In this document: positions 7,443 through 14,861 of the stretch, one piece after another
Numbering within the stretch: the stretch's first letter is position 1
Layout of the letters: each line of letters starts with the position of its first letter
NCBI GenBank assembly: GCA_963800475.1
Contig: CAWDAZ010000002.1
Span: 1,178,001-1,242,000 of the forward strand
DNA: 64,000 bases
Direction of reading: 5' to 3'
From: Palsa-465 sp963800475
Lineage (GTDB): Bacteria; Actinomycetota; Thermoleophilia; Solirubrobacterales; Solirubrobacteraceae
Translations under genes and position numbers: made by a program
Notes under the pieces: generated by a model
Seen by the model: only the letters and a program-made list of their open reading frames with translations
Told to the model about the DNA's origin: nothing
Databases searched by the model: none

Positions 7443-8559
7443 GCGCCCGCCCACCACACCTCCCGGGCCGGGGCCGGAAGCCCCGCTAGCTGGTGTTGTC
7501 TCGCGGCTGTCGATCTTAGATCGCTTCCTGCCGCTGTGGATCGCGCTCGCGATGGCCGGCGGGCTCGCGGTCGGCTCGCTGCTGCCGCACCTCAACCACT
7601 GGCTCGGCAAGCTGCAGGTGGGCACCGTCAGCCTTCCGATCGCGGTCGGCCTACTGCTGATGATGTACCCGGTGCTGGCGAAGGTCCGCTACGAGGAGCT
7701 CGGCCGCGCCCGCCACGACGGCGTCAACGACCGCCGCTTCTTCGGGACCTCGCTGTTTCTCTCTTGGGTCGTCGGGCCGCTGCTGATGTTCGCGCTTGCC
7801 TGGATCTTCCTCTCCGACCAACCCGCGTACCGCACCGGCGTGATCATCGTCGGGCTCGCCAGGTGCATTGCGATGGTGCTGGTCTGGAACGAGATCGCCC
7901 GCGGCGACCGTGAGCGCGCCGCGGTGCTGGTCGTGTTCAACGCGATCTTCCAGCTCGCCGCCTACTCCCTGCTCGGTTACTTCTACCTGACCGTGCTTCC
8001 GGGCTGGCTCGGCCTGCAGACCCAGGGCTTCCAGCCCGGGATCTGGGAGATCGCCCGCACCGTCCTGATCTTCCTCGGCATCCCGCTCACCGCCGGCTAC
8101 CTCACCCGCCGCATCGGCCTGCGCCGCCGCGGCCGCGACTGGTACGAGCAGCGCTTCATCCCTAGGATCGCGCCGATCACCCTGTACGGGCTGCTGTACA
8201 CGATCGTGCTGCTGTTCGCGATCCAAGGCGACCGGATCACCTCACAACCGCTCGACGTCGTCCGCATCGCGCTGCCGCTGCTGGCCTACTTCGCCGTCAT
8301 GTGGGCCGCCGGTTTCGCAGCCGGCAGGATCATGCGCCTCCGGTACCCGCAGACCGCGAGCCTGGCGTTCACCGTCGCCTCCAACGACTTCGAGCTCGCG
8401 ATCGCGGTCGCCGTCGGCGTCTTCGGCGCCGCCTCCGGCGAAGCGCTCGCCGGCGTCGTCGGGCCACTGATCGAAGTCCCCGTCCTCGTCAGCCTCGTAT
8501 ACCTCGCCCTCTGGCTCTCTCGCAGACTCAGATGGCCCACACCAGCGAGCGCGGCATGA
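7429..8559 (+). CDS. acr3: ACR3-family arsenite efflux transporter
   Basis: A roughly 376-aa inner-membrane protein with about ten hydrophobic segments that exports As(III). Diagnostic ACR3 segments are GLARCIAMVLVWNEIA, with the essential cysteine of the family, and TVASNDFELAIAVAVG. GTG 7429 is chosen because GGAGG lies at 7415-7419; a TTG at 7396 would add an unsupported N-terminal tail. It overlaps the arsR end by 14 bp and ends in ATGA, shared with the next gene. ACR3 pumps can work alone or with ArsA, which is encoded on the divergent arm. Confidence 0.94.
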   Translation: MAVAERPPTTPPGPGPEAPLAGVVSRLSILDRFLPLWIALAMAGGLAVGSLLPHLNHWLGKLQVGTVSLPIAVGLLLMMYPVLAKVRYEELGRARHDGVNDRRFFGTSLFLSWVVGPLLMFALAWIFLSDQPAYRTGVIIVGLARCIAMVLVWNEIARGDRERAAVLVVFNAIFQLAAYSLLGYFYLTVLPGWLGLQTQGFQPGIWEIARTVLIFLGIPLTAGYLTRRIGLRRRGRDWYEQRFIPRIAPITLYGLLYTIVLLFAIQGDRITSQPLDVVRIALPLLAYFAVMWAAGFAAGRIMRLRYPQTASLAFTVASNDFELAIAVAVGVFGAASGEALAGVVGPLIEVPVLVSLVYLALWLSRRLRWPTPASAA

Positions 8560-9101
8560 CAGCCCAGATCCCCCACCGGCCGCACCCGCACGCGCAAGCC
8601 ACGCCATCAGACGCTGGCATGTTGGCCGGCTCGAGCGGTGAAGGCCCAGGATCGGCAACGAGTTACACAATCGAGGCCGAAAGCGCGCACGGTGGCGGCG
8701 CGACGATCGTCGCCCGAGCAACCACGATCGCCTTCGACGGCTCGGCCGGCACCGGCGAGCTGCTCCCCGGCCCAGCCGACCTCCTCGCCGCAGCGCTTGC
8801 CGCCTGCATCCTCAAGAACGTCGAGCGGTTCTCCACGATCCTGCCGTTCCGCTATCAACGCGCCCGCATCCACGTCGAGATCGAGCGCGAGGAGCCGCCG
8901 CCGCGCATCGTCCGCGCGCGCTACGCGCTGCGGATCGTCACCGACGAATCCGAGCACCGGCTGGAGCTCTTGCACCGCAACATCCTGCGGTTCGGAACGA
9001 TCACCAACACCCTCGCCGCCGCCTGCGAGCTCGAAGGCACGATCGTCGCCGAGCCGCCCGCAGCCAGCGAACAGCACCCGGGCGAGGAGCCGCACCGATG
9101 A
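8556..9101 (+). CDS. OsmC-family protein
   Basis: This 181-aa protein has the OsmC/Ohr layout: a central helix with GPADLLAAALAACILKNVER holding one cysteine and a second cysteine near the C-terminus in LAAACELEGT. Family members reduce organic hydroperoxides or act on thiol adducts. The ATG overlaps the ACR3 stop (ATGA), so it is co-translated with the pump. It may protect against arsenic-induced peroxides; the substrate is not deducible. The first 35 residues are poorly conserved-looking and His/Pro-rich. Confidence 0.82.
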   Translation: MTAQIPHRPHPHAQATPSDAGMLAGSSGEGPGSATSYTIEAESAHGGGATIVARATTIAFDGSAGTGELLPGPADLLAAALAACILKNVERFSTILPFRYQRARIHVEIEREEPPPRIVRARYALRIVTDESEHRLELLHRNILRFGTITNTLAAACELEGTIVAEPPAASEQHPGEEPHR

Positions 9102-9343
9102 AGTGCTTCGACTGTGCCGGGCTCGGCCGCGACATCGACGCGGTCGCCGTTTGCATCGGCTGCGGTGCCGCCGTCTGCCCGGACCACGCACACGTCATGC
9201 CCCACTGGCTAACCCGGACCGCGGTCATCAACCGGACGGTGAGGGTTGAACCGCCCACCCGCGCGATCCGCTGCAGCCTGTGCCAGCAAGCCCACGACAC
9301 CGCCGCTGGGCATAAGTCGAGCCAAGTCCCCACCAGTGGGTAG
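9098..9343 (+). CDS. Small Cys-rich protein, DUF2180-like (second copy)
   Basis: An 81-aa protein starting MKCFDCAGLGRD with CIGCGAAVCPDHAH and a later CSLC, closely parallel in layout to the first DUF2180-like protein of the operon. The ATG overlaps the OsmC stop (ATGA). It is the last gene of the rightward arsenic operon. Two paralogues in one operon suggest a real but unknown function in metalloid handling. Confidence 0.75.
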   Translation: MKCFDCAGLGRDIDAVAVCIGCGAAVCPDHAHVMPHWLTRTAVINRTVRVEPPTRAIRCSLCQQAHDTAAGHKSSQVPTSG

Positions 9344-10053
9344 AGGTCCTTGAACAGACGGTGCTGGCAAACGTCCCCTACCGAGAGGTGGGGCAGATCA
9401 ACGCGGATCGCCTGATGATGGCGGCGTCGCTGTTCGGAACTCGGCGATCGCCGGCCGTGATGATCGCGCTGGCATGGCTGCTCAGTTCGGACCCACCCGC
9501 ATGCCGCGCACCGACCTGAACCTGGTTCGGACCGGCTTTCTGCATCGATATCGTGCTGATCGGCACCGACCTGGCCAGCGGTGCCAAGGAGACGGCTGTC
9601 GTGCCAGCCGCGCTCAACGCAAACGGTGTCCCTAGTCGTGGTAAGCCAGTGGCGTCTTCTGCCTCACGTGCTGAAGCCGACCCGCTGCCGCGCCCCGGTT
9701 GGACCGTTGACGCCCCGACCGCCAGACCTGTTCAGCCCGAAAGGCACGCCATTGGCAGCACGGGACGCGGACAAAGCCGCTCTGGATCATCGAGCCCCGG
9801 GTTGGCCGAAGCGCCAGGTTGCTGCAAGCGGGAAGTGGCGTACTGCGCGGACACGTTTGCGCAGGTAGCGGAAGCGCAGGCTGTGCGATCGCGCAAGGTT
9901 CCCTGAATTGCGTCCGGGACTTGCGCCTTGCTTTGGGGCCGAGATGCGGGTAGGTTTTTGTTGGAGCGCTCGTGGGGTGACCGCAACGGGCGCTGAGGGG
10001 CACATCTAACCGGAGTAGGTACGGGTGGCTCACTGGAATAGGAGCGAGGGCTT
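9344..10053. other. Gene-poor stretch after the arsenic operon
   Basis: I see no convincing gene here. A 58-codon open stretch on the plus strand (from about 9343 to 9520) and a 117-codon frame at 9553-9906 have no recognisable domain and poor codon regularity. A short hairpin CCCTACC/GGTGGGG with a GAGA loop (9376-9393) could end the operon but has no T-run. The last 100 bp hold the promoter and ribosome-binding region of the next gene. Confidence 0.5.
9376..9393 (+). terminator. Possible terminator hairpin after the ars operon
   Basis: A seven-base-pair stem (CCCTACC with GGTGGGG, one G-T pair) closes a GAGA loop 32 bp after the last stop. No T-tract follows, so it is weak as an intrinsic terminator. 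Confidence 0.3.
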
Positions 10054-12027
10054 GTGAGGCTGTTGGCGGCGGTTGTCGTGGTCGTCTGCGTGTTGTCGGT
10101 TGGCGCGGCGAATGCGGCGGCGGGGGACGCTCCGTATCTTGAGCAGATCGCCAGTGTGTTGAGGCAGCGCTCGCCTGGGACCGAAGGCAACGTTTGGTGG
10201 CTCAGCGATGGGAACGAGCTTCCAACACCGACTGCCAGCTCGCCGGGCTGGCTGCTTCAGACCCTGAACTGCTGGGGACAGAACCCGTGCAGCAAGCCGC
10301 CCCCTGGCGGTCAGGCCGTCCTCCGCAAGATCGAGGAGATGGTCTCGATCGCCAGAAAGAGCGTCGACATCGCCGATCTCGCCCAGGCGTTACCTGGCAA
10401 CGCCGGTCCGGACGGCGCTTACTACCAGGCGATCAGAAGGGGCCTGGAGCAGGGCCACAAAGACCACCCACGTGAAGTACCACTGGTCCGGGTGCTAGTG
10501 GGCGCGTTCCCCGGGTCTAACGACAACCTCAAGCTGGAATACATCGATCTCCTGCCGCTGATTGTCGGCGGCTGGGTGAAGATCCAGACCGGCGTGTACC
10601 GAACGACCCCCTTCTCGTGGAATCACGCGAAGGTGCTAGACGTCGATGGGCGAGAGGCGATCGTGGGCGGCATGAACTACTGGTCGGGGGATTACCTGCA
10701 GTCGACTCACCCGGTCAATGACTTATCGATGTGGGTGAAGGGCCCGGCGGCGGCTGACGTCTCGAGATTCATGAACGTCTTGTGGAACTGGACCTGTGAC
10801 CCGATCCACCGCTTTAACCCTGTGTTCTTGGACATTGTGAAGACGTATAACACCGGCGGCTTTCTGGACACGAAATGCTTTGGTGACGCTCCTACCAGCC
10901 GCGCTCCTGCCGCTCCAAACGGGGTGCCGATCATGGTCGTCGGCAAGCTCGGCGACAAATTGCTGGGTACCGGGATCGACGTTCCCGGACATGCGAACGG
11001 TGAGTCAACGGCCTTCACGCGACCGAAGCTGAGTGGCAACACGTGCAATAACGACCAGGCCAAGCAAGACAACAAGGATGTCAACACCAGCCGCAAATAC
11101 GAGTACCGCAATCCCGGGGAGACCGCCCTTCGGGCGTTGATTGGCGAGGCAAAGCGTTCGATCTTCATCTCCCAGCAAGATCTGCTCTCCTGCCTGCCAA
11201 CGCCGTGGGCCGCCTCCGAGGCGAAGTTTGATGAGCGTGTGTTCGCGGCCCTCGCGGACAAAGTAGTCCAAGGCGTCCCGATCAAGATCGTTCTGTCGAG
11301 CAAGGGAGGCGGCTACTCAAACGGTTGGGAGCCCTCAGACGTCGCCCAGGTGCTAATGCAGATGCTCCAGAAGAACAACGGTCTCTCCCAAGACGTGGCT
11401 AAACAGAAGCTCTGCTCGGACGTGGGGCTGACCACGGTCCGGAATGACGCCAACTCCACAACATGGAAGGACGGCACACCTTTTTACAACCACGCCAAGC
11501 TGGTCGCCGTCGATGACCAAGCCTTCTACATCGGATCGGGAAACCTGTACCCCTCGGCACTTCAAGAGCTGGGCATGATCGTTGATGACAGCAAGGCCGG
11601 GGCCGAGCTCAAGAAGTACTACCTCGATCCCCTGTGGCAGAACTCCCGCACCGGCGCTTTGATCGACCCGGAAACCAATACGTGCAAAGCCTTCCCACTT
11701 GGTGCGCCTAATCTTCTTACGGTAAAGCGCGGGAGCAGGACGTTCATTCTGCGCGCCCACACGACGCAGACATTCAACGTGGGCTATACGTCGACGTTTA
11801 CCACTCCGAGCAATGCTAGGCGTTACTGTCAGGCGCAGGTTTCCGGGCCCGGTGCGCGCAACGTCAAAATTCTCACCCGCGTCTCGGTCCGCGGCGGACT
11901 CGGCGGCCCACCCTTAGCGGTGTTACCTGTGGGCAAGGTGTGCCGGGTAAGGGTGCGCAACAACGCCAAGCGCCGAGGTCCGCGCACCGTCGCCAGGATA
12001 AAGGTCACGGCAACGACCGCGTACTGA
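10054..12027 (+). CDS. Secreted phospholipase D-like protein with C-terminal YCQA/VSGPG module
   Basis: This 657-aa exported protein has an N-terminal signal peptide (hydrophobic to about residue 22, ending ANAAAG). It carries two HKD-type half-sites of the phospholipase D superfamily: WNHAKVLDVD (His near 191) and YNHAKLVAVDD (His near 480), each followed by a GG/GSGN turn. Family members cleave or transfer phosphodiesters; the substrate is unknown. Residues from about 560 form an extra module with RRYCQAQVSGPG, VKIL and CRVRVRNNAK. The same module ends the pentapeptide-repeat protein at 50.9 kb. GTG 10054 follows AGGAG at 10040-10044. It stands alone, with no operon partner. Confidence 0.85.
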   Translation: MRLLAAVVVVVCVLSVGAANAAAGDAPYLEQIASVLRQRSPGTEGNVWWLSDGNELPTPTASSPGWLLQTLNCWGQNPCSKPPPGGQAVLRKIEEMVSIARKSVDIADLAQALPGNAGPDGAYYQAIRRGLEQGHKDHPREVPLVRVLVGAFPGSNDNLKLEYIDLLPLIVGGWVKIQTGVYRTTPFSWNHAKVLDVDGREAIVGGMNYWSGDYLQSTHPVNDLSMWVKGPAAADVSRFMNVLWNWTCDPIHRFNPVFLDIVKTYNTGGFLDTKCFGDAPTSRAPAAPNGVPIMVVGKLGDKLLGTGIDVPGHANGESTAFTRPKLSGNTCNNDQAKQDNKDVNTSRKYEYRNPGETALRALIGEAKRSIFISQQDLLSCLPTPWAASEAKFDERVFAALADKVVQGVPIKIVLSSKGGGYSNGWEPSDVAQVLMQMLQKNNGLSQDVAKQKLCSDVGLTTVRNDANSTTWKDGTPFYNHAKLVAVDDQAFYIGSGNLYPSALQELGMIVDDSKAGAELKKYYLDPLWQNSRTGALIDPETNTCKAFPLGAPNLLTVKRGSRTFILRAHTTQTFNVGYTSTFTTPSNARRYCQAQVSGPGARNVKILTRVSVRGGLGGPPLAVLPVGKVCRVRVRNNAKRRGPRTVARIKVTATTAY

Positions 12028-12536
12028 CAGGGTGGTGCAACCACTGGTTGAGCCTGTAGCCCAACGGAAAGGTAAACAACTCGGGCTGTTGAGCCTGAGC
12101 GGCCGGTCCGCTTGACGGGGGTTTCAGCGTGAATCGCCGGGCTTGATCGTCGGAGCGCTGCACTGCAGGATCGAGCCCCGATGCTCCGGGCACCGGACCC
12201 GCTCAACCTCTCCCCGGAAGCTGACGAAGACCGTCGCTTCCGCAACGGTCTAACCGCGACACTCTGCGTTCCCGAGATTGAGCCCAACGACAGTGGTCCT
12301 TCGGAACGATCTCGATCGTGCCGCGGCGCTCCGAGCTGAGTACCGCGGCCGCGGCGAAGCAGGTGTCTTGGCCCAAGGCCCGAGCGACCTGCTCGTCGCC
12401 AAACCAGGTGCCTCCGCAACGTTCGTCAAGCGTGTCCCCGGATATGTCCCGAGTCAGCATTTTCTTGGACGATCTCACGAGAACTCAGAGGACCTGAGAC
12501 GCTTGCAGCTACGCCAGAAGACCTGCATCTGCCTAA

Positions 12537-12578
12537 CTTCTAATCCGACGGCCGCAGGTACGAATCCTGCCGTGGCCG
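12537..12578 (+). pseudogene. tRNA 3'-half-like fragment (Arg TCT-like)
   Basis: The segment reads CTTCTAATCCG, as in a tRNA-Arg(TCT) anticodon arm, then a perfect T-arm: stem GCAGG (12554-12558), loop TACGAAT, stem CCTGC (12566-12570). The 5' side does not pair: the anticodon stem partner and acceptor strand are missing. It is best read as a tRNA 3' remnant, such as an attachment-site scar. Confidence 0.5.
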
Positions 12579-13065
12579 TCACTCGGGCCTCGCTGGTGGC
12601 TCGGCTGTCTTGCTTTCCGCGCTAAGGAGGGAGGTTGGCGACACGCGTGAGATGCCCGTGGCCGAAGCAGAGCAGGTCTCTCTTGACCGATCACTTGTTC
12701 CCAGCGCGACTGACCGGGCGCTGCCGCTTCACGCCTGAGGGGGTCACGCCGGCGTGATGATCGCTTTGGCGAGGGCACAAGAATATTCACCCCTTCTGGG
12801 TTTGTGCGACAGCGTCCCAGGCGGCCCCTTGTGCCGCCACCAATGAAGAATGAAAATGTCCTTGGCCGCCGGGCTGACGCCGGTGAGGCTTGGTGCGGTA
12901 GTTAGAGCCCGTGCGACAGCGTGGCGCAGGAGCCTGTGGAACCGTTGATTGCTGCCAAGAGCGCGAAAGCCAGACTCATATCTGGGAGGCTCCTCCCGGC
13001 GGCCCACACCTTCCCTTCGGACAAGGAACTCGTCGCCCGCAGCTGACAACTGAGCGTGCCTCTTT

Positions 13066-13091
13066 GGCCCGCCAGTCGGCGGGCCTTCCTT
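13066..13091 (+). terminator. Strong hairpin terminator
   Basis: GGCCCGCC (13066-13073) and GGCGGGCC (13078-13085) form a perfect eight-base-pair stem with loop AGTC, followed by TTCCTT on the plus strand. It lies 95 bp past the stop of the leftward FAD oxidoreductase and may serve that gene or an unseen plus-strand RNA. Confidence 0.55.
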
Positions 13092-13180
13092 CGCACACTC
13101 GTAAACGTCGCTAGCCCGCTGGGGATTTACAAGCCAGCCTCAAAGCGAAAGCGGGCCTGCCGCGACCGAGCGTCTCGACG

Positions 13181-14824
13181 CTAAGTGATCCCGTAGACGA
13201 GCTGGTCGGCCAGCCGTGCGAGCGCGAACAGACCCCCCGGCTGGTGCGGCTTCCAGAGCCCGCAACGCTCGGTGTTCGACTCGGTGACGTCGAGGATCGC
13301 GTTGACCGCTCGCCGTCCCGCTTCGTTGGCTCCCTCCATCGTGGCGAGGTCGGTGTATGTGCGCACGTAGTCGGACGCTATAAACAGGTTCGGCACCTCC
13401 GGCAGCGCGGCCTCGGGTCGGAATTGCCAGGACCCCTTGGTGTTCACGAGCAGCGGCTCGAGGTTGGTGTCCGCCCCCGCTGGATTTGGCGCGACGATGT
13501 CGGGGTCGAGGAACCAGTCGAACAGCATGTCGTCGCGCAGCACCTCGGTGGCGCCGTTGAGCGAGGTCTTCAGCTGTGCCCAGACCTCGTCGGCGATCTC
13601 CTGCTTGGAGCAGACGTCGGCCGGCTTGCCTTTCGCGGCGTATTGGCCCTTAGCCTTCCAATCGGAGATGTCGACGGACAGGATCCCCCTCACCTTGCCG
13701 CCGCCGAAGCTCGAGAAGTCCACGTCTGGCCAGAACTGCCGCTGCGAGATCGCCGTCAGCGCCCAAGGCGAATCGATGATGATCGTATGCCCGTGGACGA
13801 GCGGCACATCCTCGGTCAAGTAGAACATGATTCCGTTCATCCAGCGGTAGACCAGACGGTCCAGGTTCCTGAGCTGGACCACCCGGCGCTTGAGCGCCAG
13901 CCTGATCTCCGACTGCATCACCTCGATCGGCACGGCGGCTACGTAATAGTCGGCCCGGTCGGCGAACTGTGAGCCCAGCTTCTGGTCGGGCCAGGACACC
14001 TCATGGCCGCTGACGCCCGTCACTCGTTCCCCGCGCGAGTGGATCGTCTCCACGCGATGGGCGAGCCGGTAGTCGACGCCGAGCGCTCGCAGGTGCGAGA
14101 GCCAGGGGTCGATCCACGCGTGATTGGTGGGAGCGTTCAACACGCGGTCGACCTGGGCTCCGGGCCGCACCATGTCCTGGAGCAGCTGCAGCAGGATGTA
14201 GCCACCAGTGCGCGCGCTCATCTCTCTCGCGCGAGCCGCGACCAGGGTTCGGGTGAGCCCGTCGGCCAGGTACCGGCGATAGCCGGGGGACCGCTGCTGT
14301 GCCCCGGAGAAGCGCCACCAGCTCTCGTTCTCGTATTCGCCGAACCGGCGCGCGTCGCACGCGCACAGAAGCCTCCGGAGCAGCTCGTAGAAGTGGAGTT
14401 GATCCCCGATCGGGATTCCGAGCTGGGTGGCGAAATCCCACCCCGAGCGCAGCGCCAGCTCCAACTCGACGACCGACCGCGGGAACTGGGCCGGCGAGAT
14501 CAGCGCCCGCCTACCCCGCTGCGCGACCTCAACCCTGGTCGACTGGGTCAGGTTGTCGAACACTGTCCCGCCCCTGCCGAACGGGATCCGGCTCATGGTG
14601 TCGGTGACGTGTCGATAGAAGCCCGGGAAGAACCGAAAACCGTGCTCCCCAGGAAGTCCCTTCGCGCCCGTCTGCTGTCCCACCGCGTCGATCGACCGCG
14701 CCTTGCCTCCTGGGACGTCCCGCTGCTCGTAGACCACGACCTCGAATCCGTCGCGCTGCGCGAGCTCGTGAGCAACGGTCATTCCCGCGACGCCACCGCC
14801 GATGACGATCACTTTCTCGGCCAT
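13181..14824 (-). CDS. FAD-dependent amine-oxidase-family oxidoreductase (phytoene-desaturase/HpnE-like)
   Basis: A 547-aa flavoprotein. The dinucleotide-binding motif VIGGGVAGMTVA is at residues 6-17, followed by an acidic strand end (VVYEQRDVPGGKARS) typical of the amine oxidase/phytoene desaturase superfamily. A C-terminal FAD segment LFIASDYVRTYTDLATMEGA places the flavin near residue 490. Closest in style are desaturases and hydroxysqualene dehydroxylases acting on isoprenoids. It has no carotenoid or hopanoid neighbours here, so the substrate is unknown. It lies 37 bp downstream of the large cyclase gene in the same direction, so co-transcription is possible. Confidence 0.75.
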   Translation of the reverse strand: MAEKVIVIGGGVAGMTVAHELAQRDGFEVVVYEQRDVPGGKARSIDAVGQQTGAKGLPGEHGFRFFPGFYRHVTDTMSRIPFGRGGTVFDNLTQSTRVEVAQRGRRALISPAQFPRSVVELELALRSGWDFATQLGIPIGDQLHFYELLRRLLCACDARRFGEYENESWWRFSGAQQRSPGYRRYLADGLTRTLVAARAREMSARTGGYILLQLLQDMVRPGAQVDRVLNAPTNHAWIDPWLSHLRALGVDYRLAHRVETIHSRGERVTGVSGHEVSWPDQKLGSQFADRADYYVAAVPIEVMQSEIRLALKRRVVQLRNLDRLVYRWMNGIMFYLTEDVPLVHGHTIIIDSPWALTAISQRQFWPDVDFSSFGGGKVRGILSVDISDWKAKGQYAAKGKPADVCSKQEIADEVWAQLKTSLNGATEVLRDDMLFDWFLDPDIVAPNPAGADTNLEPLLVNTKGSWQFRPEAALPEVPNLFIASDYVRTYTDLATMEGANEAGRRAVNAILDVTESNTERCGLWKPHQPGGLFALARLADQLVYGIT

Positions 14825-14861
14825 CCGAATCAGTCCCCCCGCCCGCTAGGGCATCGTGTTT

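Larger units (their letters stand above)
12028..13180. other. 1.15-kb non-coding stretch with tRNA-like remnants
   Basis: I see no credible gene here. The stretch holds a tRNA 3'-half-like fragment near 12.55 kb, a weaker cloverleaf-like look near 12.06 kb that does not fold properly, a 12-base repeat GTGCGACAGCGT at about 12805 and 12912, and a strong hairpin at 13066-13085. It looks like decayed mobile or phage DNA; an unannotated small RNA ending at the hairpin cannot be excluded. Confidence 0.5.

Noticed and set aside
9553..9906. 117-codon open frame between the arsenic operon and the phospholipase gene
   Set aside because: No domain, irregular composition, and no supporting promoter or ribosome-binding site.
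9950..10053. Possible riboswitch in the leader of the phospholipase D-like gene
   Set aside because: The G-rich leader matches no riboswitch core I know and has no convincing expression platform.
12054..12130. tRNA-like look (CCTGTAGCCCAACGG and a stem-loop CTCGGGC/GCCTGAG)
   Set aside because: The anticodon stem and loop do not fit the standard five-pair, seven-base arrangement, and no T-arm with a proper loop follows.
12900..12970. Peptide LGSNQR in a reverse frame, which often marks a mistranslated tRNA
   Set aside because: The underlying DNA has no T-arm or acceptor pairing, unlike the true tRNA-Val copies.
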